This document shows, piece after piece, positions 46,001 through 61,077 of a DNA stretch of 64,000 nt (the first letter of the stretch is position 1; each line of letters starts with the position of its first letter). The position numbers and the translations under genes are program-made. A model generated the notes under the pieces. That model was not told where the DNA came from. It searched no databases and saw only the letters and a list, made by a program, of their open reading frames with translations. The stretch comes from Bolinopsis microptera (taxonomy: Eukaryota > Ctenophora > Tentaculata > Lobata > Bolinopsidae): NCBI RefSeq assembly GCF_026151205.1, contig NC_087084.1, forward strand, positions 11,869,453 through 11,933,452, read 5' to 3'.

Positions 46001-49000
46001 TTCCTGCACCAAAACTTACAATCCAGTGACAGACAATAAGTCTAATTGGGGTCTCAGAAGATCGATTAACCAGAATTCATTTTCAAGCATTAACTTTTGA
46101 AAACGTCAAAAGAAGTCCTAGATGCTGTAGAAATTGTATGCGAACCTGTCAGTTTACAGGGTATGTTGAATAAATAAGCATGTTTAATGTTTCAGTTTGT
46201 CATTGAACTTTATGGCTGATATTATTTGTAATATACAGAATTACTCCAAAGGTTTAATTAACATTACGTTTAACTTGACGCACGGTTTATTAACGCATTA
46301 TTTAGTTTTTAAAAAGCAACAAATAACTCAGTTCTTAATATTCACAATTCTTTTTGTGAAGAAGAAAGCAGGCGGAGTTAGATACATAGTTTCAAACTAA
46401 ATACAACACTTAACTACAAATCTATTACATTTAAATTGAGAATTATGTAACGTGATGGAAATATTTTAAACGGGTACAATGTCCAAACCCAGGATACATA
46501 ACATGAAGACTTTTTTGTAACTTAGTATCAAAAGCATTGATAGACATAAGAAGATAAACGTAGTAACACAGGTGACAAATAACAATGAGTATAACAAGCT
46601 CGCCAGTGTGACGCTTATAGTGTTAAGTGTAACATTAATTGTAGAAACCAATTACTGAATTTTAAATTTATAATTCAGCACGATATAAGACGTCTGCCAT
46701 TATCTACCACGCTCGAACATACATTGTCATAATTATAATACATTAATTAATCATAATTATAATACATTACATTCATAATCATAAGACATTAAGTAATTAT
46801 AATACATAATTATAACTGGTTTGGGAATTGTAAAGCGGGTTAAGCATGTCACCACTGTTCATGAATTAAGCTAATTATAATACCACTAATTATGTGGACA
46901 GAAAGTGTCACAAACACCGCAGTGATGAAGACGGAGACATAGGTGAAGACGGAGACATAGGGTGTAAACGGAGACATAGGCTCTGGTTAAAACAAGGCAA
47001 CAACAAACCCTGTATTTTATCTAGTATACGTGTATAATATCCTACTATATCTCAGTATATTATACTATAGAGTGTTAGACTTAGAGTAACGCCAGCTGTC
47101 GGGCTGAGATTAAAGGTGCATGACCTGTCTTACGCAACACGATTATCACAACATCAGATAATGGCTAAGGTCACGTGACAGCTATGGATAACCCTCTCCA
47201 AGATGACAACCACGATATATGCGTGCGGGTTGTTGTAAGCTAGTCCACCCATCATGCAGGGAACACAGGTGTGCTTTGGTACGAGGGTTGCGTGCGGAGT
47301 ACGAGGGTTGCCACCCACATGATACACCTCACATTTTGCTGACACATTGATGAAATAATGATCGCTTTATAGTCACGCGAATCATAGTATTTTACGATCA
47401 AGAGCTATTTAACCCTTGAACAGTATCCTTCACGACTAAATGGGGGCAGCCAGCTGTAAAACACGTACTGGGTCAGCCTGTAAAACACGTACTGGGGCAG
47501 CCTGTAAAACACGTACTGGGGCAGCCTGTAAAACACGTACTGGGGCAGCCTGTAAAACACGTACTGCAATCTGGTCATGATTCTTATTCCTTTGGGAGCT
47601 TCCCCAACTAATGGTGTCAGGGTACTCAGAACAGGTTTAAGAGCCCTACTTTTGGGCGCAGCTTTGTCCAGATCAACTAAGCTACAAATATAATACCTCG
47701 TTCAAGCTGCAATAATTCACTGCAAAGCTGTATTCTGTAACCACTGCCGTAGCTCCGATACGAACACTGTTTCTGAATGACTTGATATTTGATATGCATC
47801 TGATCTTCTATCACCAGTTTTAACATGAACTTACAACTAAGCCAGCGAAGCTGATAAGGCTATATTGATTGATGGTCATGGCATGTCATTCATCAAAGTA
47901 CTGAATCAAGACAGGCTACAGTAATACTGATACTAGTTATAGTTTTTCTTATAGAGACAAACGTATCAAACAAAAAGGTATCGTCATTTGTCCAAAACAT
48001 AACTAATCGATTGTTACAATTTATATCGAAATCGACCTTACAAACTACTAGGACAAAAGATCTCAATACAAACTCTAAAGAGGAACTGTGAACCCTGATG
48101 CGGGACAGGGATATATGGAGAGGGTTATCTGGCGTAGATCGGACTTTATAGTTCCGACATAGTAGCAGTATAGAAGTAGAGAGACCATATTAGTAACGCT
48201 AATGGCGAAGAAACGCCTTCACAACATGTTTACCATACATTTTTAAATAAATTTTGGTGTTGGTTTTTTCTATGAGTGATTATATTCTGAGTGTGAGGAA
48301 CTGGGAACGAAATGAAAACTTACACAACCTCATGCTAATTATAGAGCATCAACACTCGTCAATCAAAACCGTTCACTAGTTGAGGTAACAATTTGAGTCC
48401 TGGTCACAATTTTAGTTTACTAAGTGCAAGTATATTAAACAAAAATTATATTGAACTAAAAAGTACAGAATTTACTGTCGCTGGAATTTAGAACATCTTT
48501 GAATGCCAGATACCGGCGACAAACCACAGTGCAGTGGTCGAGCTCAATCCGAAGAGAACAAAGATTGCAATAGAGTTAAATCTTAAATAAGCTAATCTAA
48601 ATTTTTACATATTTTATTATTACTTGTTCAGTCAGTATAATACTAGTAGTAGATCAATGCAGAATATCGAGAGAAGAGGAGCTTTATTTACTTTCGTTCC
48701 TCAAATTCAGTATTACAGTAATCCCTTCTATAACACATTTGTTGGGATGAAACATTTAACGTAACATAACTGCGTTGTACAGGGAAACTGTGTTGAGAAG
48801 TGGTCACTTATTTTCGCGCTAAAATTAACTCTGACGTGCGCCAAACATGCACGAGGGAGATATTTCGTGTTTAAGAGATAATCAAAATAGTAATAGAGAC
48901 ATAATTGATGAATCAGATGATCTTGAAGCTGAGATAATATCAAATAAAAGAATCGAACGAGATGGCAGGATGTTATTTCGTTCCAATTGACAAGGATAAA

Positions 49001-50440
49001 AGAATGAAAATATTAATTTTAAATAAAACGGGATGAAAAATTTGCCCGAATAAACCGCGCTGTCAACTGAGGACTGCGTTTTTTAGGTGTGCATTATATA
49101 TATATGGGGAGTACTGTAATATACTATGCACTCGTAGACTTCTTGTGCTACTATTTGCCATGCAGCACTGATGATCGACGATCGTGCTACTATATTTTTA
49201 TAGGAAACTATAGACATCACCATTAAGGAATCTTATAACCTATTGTCCCTCTCCCGCCCCCCAAAATATAGTTACTACGAATATTAGGCTACTACCCCCA
49301 AACTAGACGTCTCCAAAAACCTGCAATAAATCCCCCACAAAAGAGTATACTAGTATACTGGGGCCCACTCGTTAGTCCGAATAAAAGCAACACGACGACC
49401 CAATCTCTTGTTATGAGGACTACATCACGCTCATTTTAAGTATTCCAGCTCCTCATACGTCATTCATAAGGCTCCTCTCCATACGGACACAAATAGTAGA
49501 CTCAGTAGTCCAACGGTCCAATCACTGGCCCGGAATCTTATAATTGACCAATCACAGCGCTCTATTTACGCCGCTTTTAACTGATTTGTACCAGGGAGGA
49601 ATGATAAGGAGGGGACTGATTTACTTTTAGTGTTTGAATATTCAACGAACGTGACCCACCAAAATGTTACCTGAAGTTGCAAACTGTGATAAGGATAAAG
49701 CTCACGCTGACCCTCATTGTTATTGCCAAACTTATTGCAACGTGATCTCCTTATTATCAGCTTGCTTTTATATTTCCGTGATAGTAACCATGGTTACCAT
49801 GATAGTAACCATGGCAACCATGATAGTAACCATGGTAACCATGATAGTAACCACATGCTGGGTGCCAGTTACTGTTTGGCGGGAGTGAGAACTGAAATTA
49901 TAATTTGTTTTACGACAGCAGTATAATCAGTCGGAGAGGCCTGTGAATCAGTTATAAGACGTCAAATATAACAATGGTTGTTACAAATTTACAAGTAATT
50001 GAAATCTACAGGCACCGTACTGACGAATTATACCAATTATGGGTACAACTGGTCAGTATGGTACCTTAAGTTTATGAGTACAACTACGGTGGCAAGATCT
50101 AGGTAACTAGACTTTTTCAACATTCTCATCAGCTGTGATAATGAATATAATTCTAAAACGATAGAAGCAAACATTCATAATTTCTGCTGACATGTACTTG
50201 CAGTGATTACCATGTAACCGCAAACAAGTAGAGCCTAGTAACGATGATAATAATTGAATAATCTTCAACGTTTTAAGTCTTTACGAAGCGCATATAACTA
50301 TATAAGTATTAAAGTTGTCGACGATATTGTAGATTTTTGCGGCAAAATAAGAGCTGATAACGAATACTGTATAAGCACAGAGTATAGAAGCTTTAGTTGA
50401 CTACTCAATTATGAATTGTAGCTTTTATCAAATAATATTA
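46001..50440. other. Intergenic with minisatellites, no gene seen
   Basis: Three units around ACGGAGACATAGG at about 46920-46980. A 24-bp unit containing GGGGCAGCCTGTAAAACACG is repeated about five times at 47450-47570. A 24-bp unit with GATAGTAACCATGG(T/C)AACCAT lies at about 49780-49855. One GTCACGTGAC site lies at about 47170. Small ORFs have no recognisable domain. Confidence 0.5.
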
Positions 50441-50566
50441 ATTTAAGTTCATTGTTGTATAATTCTGCAATATTTGAAATATTAGTTGTGGAACACTGAT
50501 GACTTCTGCAGTGAAAGGGTTGATGACTTCAGTGAAAACAGAATTATGCAACAATGAACTTAAATA
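50441..50566. repeat. Inverted repeat, ~26-bp arms
   Basis: TTTAAGTTCATTGTTG at 50441 is matched by its reverse complement ending near 50566. The spacer is about 70 bp. It is probably a small foldback element. Confidence 0.7.
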
Positions 50567-50920
50567 GATAAAATGGCGACAAAGACTTTGTATAGGCTCG
50601 GGAACTGCTCAGACTGGTTAGAGCAGGCACAAGTAAACAGAAAGTATGTTAGACGAAGACGTGCAGATATCTTGATCGGGGTAAAATGTTTATTCGGAAA
50701 TTTACAGTACATCGTTAAACCACATATTTGATTAAATCTGCTATGCTATGTAAAATCAAAAAAGTGTCTTGCAAATTCAACATTTCAGGAGTTGCTTATT
50801 TTTACCGGTCTTTTAATTGAGATAAGTATTCGCTCGTGAAATCTCGTGAAATAAGGTAGCAATAACAACAAATTTATCTTGCTACTTAAAACTAATTTCT
50901 TTAATTACTTCATTAGTCAC

Positions 50921-51453
50921 CGAATTCTGAACACTAACAGCGAAAATAATGAATTTTCGGGAAACTAAAGCAAATATCAAAAGCAAATCTACTTGATCTT
51001 CTTGAAAAGCAGCCAAAGTTCTATTAATTCTATCATTATCCTAGTATCTTAACCAAGTGTTAGTAGAGAAATGAAGTTTAACTATTTAAGAAATCAGACG
51101 TATGCGCTTTATAAAGTTATTAGTTCACAATTAAATAATTCAGATAACCCATCTGTGATTAATTACAGCTGCCCTAATGGAAATTCTTTGATGAACTGGA
51201 GTACGAATAAGGCAGCAGCGATGCTGCAAGGGCGGTCGAACTATTCGATGACCCAGTTATAGAGGAATCTACGAATCTCTCCAAAGTATCCAAAGTAACT
51301 AATTAAGATATAATTAGAATTCTGAACAATATCAGCGAAAATTATGAATTTTTTCGGGGAAATAAAGCAAATCTCAAAAGCAAATCTACTTGATCTTCTT
51401 GGAAAAGCAGCCCAAGTTCTATTTCTATCATTACTAAGTGTTAATAGGGTAAT
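50921..51453. repeat. Direct repeat of ~145 bp (50921-51072 and 51317-51453)
   Basis: Both copies carry GAATTCTGAACA, AAAGCAAATCTACTTGATC and AAGTTCTAT in order with scattered differences. A 63-codon ORF starts at the end of the first copy but has no recognised domain. Confidence 0.8.
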
Positions 51454-54415
51454 GATCAGACGTACACGCTTTATTCATTAAGATATAGTTAGACATGCCT
51501 CATAAAGAGGGTAATAGTATGAGCTATAATTAGCTTAAAAGCCTAGTTTTAAAACTAAACATCTGTCCAATATTCAGGGGGCTGCTTTCCGAAAGGTTGA
51601 GCATATTTACTTATCAAACGAATCGGAAAATTCCAAAGAGCATGATGAATTTACTTAGGTCCTTTATCTCTTTTGATCTGCAAATACGAGCGGTAATGAT
51701 ATTCGTAAAGCCGCGTATATATTACGTGACCGTCATCGTGCAAATAAAAGAGTTATAATTAAATATTTACAGAATTTGAACTTTACATGTGTGAACTTCA
51801 AAAGCTTGGTAAATTAACAAAAGTTATTTGGACGCAAAAATCGGAAATTGAAACAAACAGGTTTTGTTTTCAACAACAAATAGTTCTGGAGTTGCATTTG
51901 ATAATAACTGATTAGACAAGTTTCTTTTCTGGGGTCGACTCAATGAGAAGCAATGCTAGCAAAAGTAGCTATTGGATTGGGCCTCGAATTATAAGCTTAT
52001 AAGTTATAGTTATACCTGTACAGTTATACGATATAACTCACAATGAATAATACTAGTCAATCTCTAATGGCTCAGAAGAGGGTGTCAAAAAGCTTGAACC
52101 AGAACGCCCAGCACCAGTATAAAATGCTGGAACCATGCTGGCCAGTGCCTGGCCAGTGGCCAGTATGTCTAATTAGTAAATAGTAAACGATGTACAGATA
52201 TGATTATAACCGATTAGTTGTGGGGCTACTAACGATTTGCTTGGCGACCCAGTAGTATCAACGATTATGCAAATTGGTGAGTGTGACTCTATGAATTTTA
52301 TTTTGTTTGACCAACATCTTGTTTGATTTATACATTAGAGTAAAATGTGTTTTCGTTCACATTTGTCTAATTTAAACAGATGTGCACCAAGAATCATGGA
52401 ACTTGAAGCAGTCCCTAGGCTGAGTAGTATGACGGACTCATAATGGCTTAATGGTTACAGTACTTTACAAGTAATAGGTGAGTAATGGAGTATAATGAGT
52501 ATCCTTGACACTTAATTTGGTATTTCCACTGATCTCCCATTTACACGTTGTAGTAAGTGTCTTCAAATCTATTATTATTCGCAAACAAATAGCTCTTACC
52601 CGACGCACCCAAAAGAAATCAATATACCGAGCTATAGTTGATCCAGTGCAGCAGCAAGGGACAAAACTACACTGGTATATAAAAGTATAAAGAGATAATA
52701 AAAGAATAAGGTTCGAAACACATTGCACAATAACTACATAACTGACGTTGAATATGTAATCGACGATTCAAAAGCTGGTCGCCTCGAGATAAGGACTTAA
52801 GGAGATATTATGTCTTTAATTTCCCATCATTCCCATCAATCACAACTACATAATATTTAAGTCAACCTACTGCTAAGTATCCCATACACTAAGCGTATCC
52901 AAAAGAACAATCATATTGATTTTGTAACACTCTGAAGTAAACAGTAGATAAAGTAGATCAAGTAGATCAAGTAGATCAAATAGATAAAGTAGATCAAGTA
53001 GATCAAGTAGATCAAGTATAAGATCAAGTAGATCAAGTAGATCAAGTAGATCAACTTAACATGTGAATTATCAGTTTTGAGCACCTTTTTATATAACTAT
53101 AAGTACCTTCGAATACTTCCAGTGTGAATTAAGACTACACAAAAGTCCCTATTGTGACCCTAAACAAGACGGAGCTGAACAAGGAGATATAATAACACTG
53201 TCTGGTTCAGTCCTACACTGTCTGGTTCTGATCCTAATAATCCTAACAATGGGATGAGACGTGATTATCCGTTTAAATACTATACAGTGTCGAGCCTATA
53301 GTGTATACCATAGTGCAGACTGCAGCTGCTATTATAGTGTTGATGCTGAAATGATGTTTAGGGTACAACACAGAACAGTGTTGTTTGTTAAATGAAATTG
53401 GAGGTCACGCTCATGTAGGCACACTGGATATAATTGCGGGTTCTGGAAATGTGTCCCGGAGATACGGTTATCTCCGAGATCAGATGTGTCCATGGCACAA
53501 TTAATAGCACCAGATTTCAATAAATGTACGATAATAATGGACACCAAGTATTACTGTGTTCGTGACTAATTGTGCTGGTCCAAATTTGCCACATGGACAT
53601 TGGAAATCTAGGTAGCGTGTGATAGGTAAAATCAACTTACCATTCACCGAAATCAGCTCCTGAGTAGGCCAAGATATTTATGGAAAAATCTTTTATTTTT
53701 GGTTCTTCTAAATCGTCTAAATATGGATCATTACTTTTCACATCGTTAGGTTTTCAAATTTACACGTGAGTAGATCCAGTCCTCCGAATTACGAGGTTTT
53801 ACCTCATCCTCATCGTGAGTGACCTAAGTGATGGCCGGTGTACCGTACATGGTTTTACTCCAAGGTCACAAAACTGAGCGAAAATGTTTAATCTAAAATA
53901 ATGATTTATCTTTGGATGTAGCTAGAATGATCTGTGTTCGACATGAGCTTCATGAGCGGTGGCGGCGTCGCGGAAAATTTAGCGGCGTCCATGTCGGACA
54001 GGTATAACTGCAGTTTTAACGGCTTTTGAAACTTTTGCCCGAAACACCTTGGCTTGGGCCATTAAGATTTTATCGCGATTACACTGCTGGAGACAACTTT
54101 ATTTCGTTGATACCGTTGGCTAGTAAAACTTTTTTGTTGATTGACAAACTAGAGATGATATAGAAGAATGACAAAGTTATCTAACAGATCATTCGCGATG
54201 ATAACTCAACTTCAGTCTTCAATACATTAAATATTCATTAAGTTTATAAAACTCCAATGACAAGGGCCACCAAAGGCTCAGAAAACTTGTCAAGCTCTCA
54301 ACTCAACATGTGCAACTAGCTAACTAGATTACAACTTACAATTCAGATTCTGATCTAACTCAGAAGGTGTCTCCAGCAGATAACACGAGATTCACAATTA
54401 CGTACGACATAGCTA
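51454..54415. other. Intergenic with one minisatellite
   Basis: A 9-bp unit GTAGATCAA is repeated about ten times at 52952-53055. No gene or RNA is supported in the remainder. Confidence 0.5.
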
Positions 54416-54419
54416 TGTA

Positions 54420-55501
54420 CTGCCGTTCCCTGAGAAAACGCATTAAGTCACATCGATGTCATTTTGAGAAAATGGGACAAACGTGTTCGTGGTTTTTTAA
54501 GAAATTTTATTCGCATAAACGGGGTTAATTTTGACATCTATTTGTAAATAAATTATTGTCATATGTCCTAAACATGCTTAAAAGCATAAATTCACCAACA
54601 CTGATCTACAAAAACCATTTTCCTCCAGAATAACTGAACTATTTTCCCATCCGCATTGGACTTAATGCCTTTTCTGAGGGAATTGCGGACTTAATGCCTT
54701 TTATCAGGATCGATTTCAACCGATTCCTCTCTAGAAAGGCAGTAAGTCCATTTTTTCTCAGATAAAGTCAACACAGAAAATACAATATCTCTATATTTTT
54801 GATCATATCTTGGCAATATAATTATGTGGGCCTCCTGTCCATTGCAAGTAAGTAATATTGACGAAAAATGGACAATTTTTCGCTCAAAATGCCTATAACT
54901 TCTTAAACATCAAATATTTTGGAATAATTTTTACAGCATCGTATTCAGCTCGGTCAGACGCATTAATTTGGGTAAAAATATTTAAACATACAGTATTTAA
55001 AGCACCAAATTTTTCAAAAAATGTTTCAATAATTCACACAAGGGGGGACCCTTGTGTTCAGGTTCAAAAATTTTGAAAATAATATTTCTTTAAATTTTGA
55101 AATATTAGTACCAAAATTGTTTGCTTGCTGAGCTGATTACGACCACATAAAAATTGTTTCGATATAACTAAAACTGTGTAAGTTATAGGCCAAAAACTAT
55201 AAAAACTGCAAATAAAGTCTGGACTTAATGCCTTTTCTCAGGGAATCTCAAGGAACAGAAAAAGTTCCCTCAGAGAAGGCATTACAAATGGACTTAATGC
55301 CTTTTCTCAGGGAAGGTTTTGGAATAACGAGCTAAATATTCACGTTTTGTGTGACTTAATGCCTTTGGCGGTAGCTAAAACAGTATTTTGATAACTTGAT
55401 TCATAGCTTAAGTTGTAGAGAATCTTCTCCTGAAAATTTTGGTACCAATATCTCAAAATTTCGAAAAAATGGACTTAATGCGTTTTCTCAGGGAACGGCA
55501 G
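54420..55501. mobile_element. 1.08-kb inverted-repeat DNA transposon, non-autonomous, TGTA duplication
   Basis: Terminal inverted repeats CTGCCGTTCCCTGAGAAAAC and reverse complement bound the element. TGTA lies directly outside both ends (54416-54419 and 55502-55505), a 4-bp duplication. The motif GACTTAATGCCTTTTCTCAGGG recurs several times inside, in both orientations, as subterminal repeats. No transposase ORF is found. A partial relative lies at 16338-16640. Confidence 0.85.
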
Positions 55502-55505
55502 TGTA

Positions 55506-58500
55506 GTGAAATGGTCATCATAGGGTTGCCAGATTCTGAGGAAACTAGAGGCCTTAATGTGAGATTGTAAATTTCATTTTAGGCCACTGATCAATAAAAA
55601 TAATATAGAAACAAGAAGAAGCTCTTATATTGACAGTGTGCTATCGATCAGCTGACGGTAGATTATATTTATAAAAGTATAAAGAGCTAGAGGCAGACAC
55701 TTAATGAATTAGAAATTAAGAGAGAATTCTAAACCATTTCATTTTAGAAGTTTACCGCGTATAAATGTGTCTTTAAAATAGACTTCATAGTCTTGTAAAG
55801 TCTAGTTCCAATATCGGCCAGACTGCAAACTTTCCAGACAGTAAGGTTTAGTAAGGGCTATCAACTAATTTATCGATTATAATACCACGGAGCTCATTCA
55901 GTTATCTCAAAATGTCTTGAGCGATCTATCAGCTCTAACTATAATTATAGATTCTAAACTTCTGTCATAATATATGATCAATAGCTGCGAGACTCAATAA
56001 CTTTGTAGACATCTTGAATCTGGATTCAAGAATTAGTGAGTATTTTCTATTTACCTATAAATATGAAACTTGTTTAACCGTCCTACTAGGACTCCTAGAT
56101 ATACTCAACAGTGATGAACAGTTGTTTAACGTAATACCGGTTGTTCAAATTGCTGAGGTAATATATTTAGATTCGAAAGGTTATGCGTCACAGTTCATTA
56201 TACTGCGCAATCCTCATTCATGATGCACAAGACAAATCATATTTATTGAAACTAACGATCAGCACCAACAATAGTTCATTAATCATCGATCACGTACAAA
56301 ATGATCAAAAGGAGACGGACGCTATCCAGAGAACTTATTGCGACGCTCTAACAACAGCCCTACAACAATGACAAACCATTACAGCATTAAATTATAGATA
56401 TTAGTTAGTCTCACAGAGATATGTGCCCTACCAGTTGTCCTCTTTCCTCGGGTAATTAAACAGGTCTTTTCTCTCCTCACCAATTTTACCACAAGTTTCT
56501 GTTACTCAGGGACAATGTACATGGCTATAGTTGGTTGTGGGGAATGATGAATTGTCAACACATTACAATGGTATGTGATGAGGTTCAGGGGAGTTGATTA
56601 ATGACTAATAGTCCTCGAGATCTGCCCATTATTATGAAGTTATGACAAATTTGATGCACAAAAAGCCAAGGCGTGAAGGAGTAAAATTTATTTGATAAAG
56701 TAAAGCTTTATCAAAAAAACGGAAAGTTGTCAATGAAAGACCTATAACTCTATAAAACAGTACAAAGCTGCACGTGGACTTTCAGACTACCTGGCATCTG
56801 AAGTTCAGCCATTAGTCCTTTATAACTGGCACAGGACCTGGTTGCACTAATGAAGTGATAAAAGCAGCCGTTTTGTTGCAGAAATGAGAGCTATTTAGGA
56901 CGCTATATTAGAGTATTAGGACGCTATATTGTATAGCAGGACGCTATATATATAGTGAGAGTTGATAACAAAAGAGAGGGCTCATGTTGCCGGCTCCTTT
57001 TATCGCTGTCATTGTTAAACAGAATCCTAATAGCACAGTGTTGTTAGCTGAATTGCGGGACAGCTGTATTTGACTGGTAAGGGTGAAGTAAACTGTCACG
57101 TGTCAAATAAGTCGTTACCGCCTTTAAAAAAGTTAGGGGCAAACATAAACTGACAACACTATAATATAATACCACTATAGTCTACAATATATAAAAGTAT
57201 TAACCACAGAAGAATATGGTGTTGATATTCTCTTGACTTAAAATAACTGAGTCAAGCAAATTTTTTTGTTTGTCTATAATTTTTCAACATTTTTATAATT
57301 ATTGCGCAAAATCTAACTTCTTTGAGCTTCTCCCGAGAAGTGCTCATATAAATTTAGAAAATAAGACTAAGTTATTACTAAACGATTGCAAAACTTAATT
57401 CAAATTCGGTTTGGTTTGCTTTGGTATTTATTATGGTAACGTAAGCATTAACTATTAAGTAAGTTCAAGATGTTATGTAAGTTCAAGAAACAACATAACA
57501 TTAATGAAAGACCAGACCAAGTAATTAACATCTCACCGCCAACAACAAGGGAATACCTAAAATAAATTATTTTGAAGGGTGTCGACTGTCAAATAGTCAA
57601 AAAATTTGCGCCAAATTAGAGCTTTTTAAAGGTTTACCAAACGACCTTCTCTCCTAAGAAACTTCTGGGTGGATCAGAATTTTCTAAATTTGGATCATTT
57701 AAGTTTGTCGCTCCTCAAATTCTGTCGAAAAGAAGGTTTAGTCTGTCAAGTTTGTCTCAAGACTCTGGGTCACAGACCACAATCAACTTATTCAGTGACA
57801 AAGACCATTTGAAAACTGCATAAACATAAAGAATCAAACAAACCAAAATGACTGCTTCGAGTAACAAAAATGATTTTAGAAAACTTTTGTCCTAAGAAAA
57901 TTTAAATGAAAGAACAAAGATAGATCTGTAAAATTAAATCTTTATAACGGCCGCTTAGAAAAAATCAAAAATAAACCTTTGAGTCTTCAAAGGTCGATTT
58001 TAATGTTAAGAACAAAGAAACCTTGCTCAGTAACTTATAATTATATTGTTGTTTATTTTATGACAGCGGCCTTCCAAACGAACATTTTTTATGACACAAC
58101 AAAGCGACGTTCCGATAAAATGTTTGTTAGAATTTGCAATATAATCTATAATTTACCATATTATCCGGTAGCCCATGATATTTTAGCATTTTTAAGGTTT
58201 ATTTTTTACCAACCTGTTAAAGTTTTCTAGAACTTAAGACAAATAGTTCCTTATACTGGCACAACGTAGATTTGATTGAGACGTTTAATAGTTTAATATT
58301 GCTGCATTTGCATTAATTTATGGGAACAAAGTTCTTACAAACTTACAAAGGTGCAAATTGTCACATATACAGTCGAATAAAGTTGTTACAATGAATGTGA
58401 TGTCATATTATCAAGCTCGACCGCTAACACTTACAGTAACAATGCACCTTAATAGTAATAATAAAATACGAATGAACCTGAATAGTTATATCGTCAGCTG

Positions 58501-61073
58501 TATGTAACTATAAATTTCTCAAATTTGATTATTTAACATGGCCAGCTGTTGGGTAACCTATTCTTACTTTTCTTACAACTCCTCTTTTTATAATAGGTAG
58601 TACATTTGTACTCAGTCCTAAATAAAACCAAACATCATTACCCTCAAAACAACACTCAACAGTTTTCCAACATTCACAAAAGCCTTTCCTCGGAATCAAC
58701 CAGCGCGAATAAACCCCACAAAACAATGCGAGTCTATTATATTTACCAGCCACCGCTCACAACTACCATACTGCAATTAGACAGTGAATCAGTGTCATTC
58801 TCTGTCACCTATAAGATTCCTGACAGCTAGTCTCCTCCTCCTCCTGATTGGACCGCCTGGCTGGCCCGCATAATGAAGGTTACGGTACTGATTGCTGCAC
58901 CCCACCTGTGTTGTCTAACAGTCTGGCACAGAGCGGGCCCCGGTATAAAACCACCATGTCACAACCTCTCTCTCTCTCAGCATCAGGCGTCACGTGGTAT
59001 TACGAACTACGACCTCACACTCGCATATATTGACATATTCTGAGATTACAAGCCACCTGGAGCCTAGTCGTTAGATCTGGAAAACTCGCTTCTACCACTT
59101 TAATACATGATGCAGGATGCTGGTCTGTTAAGATATTGCTCGGAATCAGCACCAATACGTGGAGTAATGACAAAGTGGCAGATTTACAGATTACAGGGGT
59201 AGTGGTAGGTGAGTATTGGGGGTATTCTTTAATTACGTCGTAAAGGATCTGCCGAGGGTGGAATTATGGAACACAAATATAATATATCGCCTCGGTATGA
59301 ATTATAGGGTAACGTCGGATGCATTTTAGCGCGTAATATGTTTTCGTCAAACTCAAAATCTGAACTATGTTTTGCCGCATAAAATATTCGCAACAATTTT
59401 TTAAATCATTATTGTAACAATTATTTTATGTAAATGTTTCAATTTTTTTGCCGTGAAATATATAAAGCAAAATTTAGATACAGACAGCTGCACAAAATTT
59501 AAATTACATAGAAAAGGTCTCGCTGAAATGTAATTTTTTATCGATGTTTTGATCAGTGGTCTCAAAATCAAATTTGAAGCAACAACAAAAAAACATTTGC
59601 CCGACAAAAAGTTCAGTTTTCGTCGACAAAAAATGTTCGGACTTAAATAGTCGTTAATTTTATTTTCGCGACCAAAATCTCCGACATTATTGTGTCTAAT
59701 CACTCTATCAGCAAATACGCTGCGATACTCTCCCGCAAATTGCAAAGCACAAAGCGTAAAACTATAAACTTTAATAGTTTAATACTAGACACCTCCTACC
59801 ACCTAATCTACAAGCACTGAAGTGAGTGAACTAGTCTATTATACTTAAGTGCTAACCCTAACAAAGCATGCACAGGTCACCCAACGCCTAGTGCCTTTTA
59901 ATAATAGGTTAATGGCAGCGTTATAACGGTGCCTAGTGCGGTGACCTACTACCGTGGGTTGTCATGGTGATATAGCTATATCGTGCGGGTTATTATCCGG
60001 GTAATGTGCTAATCAGGCGTTTGACAGCCAGCAGCCCAGTATGCCGTGCTGACTGCTGCTGTGTCCTATAGTGTTAGATGTAACTTTCAGCGGACACTTG
60101 TCCCGGACACTTGTCACGGACACCCTTAAAGTGCTATTATGGATTCTCGTACTCGTTAACTGCTGTAAAGAAAGTATAAAACTTTATGCATAGTAGGAGG
60201 GGATTATTACCATTTGCAAGTGAAAATTTAAAAATTGTTAATTCCTTTGCGCCCTATATTTACTCTTTTATCCACTTCAAAAGTTCTGGACACTAATTAA
60301 AGAGCTGTGCTTGGTTGTCTTAAATTGTTCCTATAGAGCTGAAGTTATTCATCAACAAACTAAAAAGTCATTGTCATAAAATAGCAAAGTTAGAGCTAAA
60401 TGATAAATGCGTCACGCCTTATAAACAGAATTCAACTATTAACTTACTACAGCTAAAACAAATTAAAGATTGTAAGTATCGACAGAAATTAGAAAAAATG
60501 TAATTACCAAACGTAAAGTTTGGTTAATTACTTCATGTAAGCTTTTAAGCTTAATTGTTGTATCTTACAATTCATGATCAGCTGACAGTTGTCTTTTTCG
60601 TGAGTATGCCAAATAACAAGCACGTTATCAATTTAAACGTTATCAAATATACCGTCACAATCAGCTGTGAGAAATGATCTCTCAATGGCAATTCACTAAT
60701 TCATATCTCAACTTCTATCAATAAAGTGGTCCATCAATAGAGACTTAACACGACTTGATAAGCACGCTGGGCCGCAGACGAAACTTATCTATTCATAGCT
60801 ATGTGTTGTTTAATTCATGGGAAACAAGCTGTTCGATTAAATTGTAAAAACTCAGTGACGAATATGAGGTGGCAGTGGATCGGAACTAAGAAGAATAGTT
60901 TGGTTGTTGTTGTGTTGTTGTATAAAACTTTAGTCTGGCACGTGATTGTGCCACTTCAGCATGCTAGGGACTTGTTGATCAACATTTAAAATTTAAGTGT
61001 TATAAGGTTTAACATTGACTGATCAAATTGGTTGTAGTTATAGTTATCCGACAGGTCTTTCATTGCAACTACA
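55506..61073. other. Intergenic, no gene seen
   Basis: Three GGACGCTATATT units lie at about 56899-56952. Short ORFs at 57979-58230, 58529-58830 (both strands), 58848-59033 and 59401-59745 lack recognisable domains and splice context. Overall AT-rich. Confidence 0.45.
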
Positions 61074-61077
61074 TTAA

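Noticed and set aside
49664-49888. 74-codon ORF MLPEVANCDKD...
   Set aside because: Half of it is read from a 24-bp minisatellite. The Cys-rich start is suggestive, but there is no further support.
59401-59745. 114-codon minus-strand ORF
   Set aside because: No recognisable domain, AT-driven composition and no splice or promoter context. I cannot support it as a gene.
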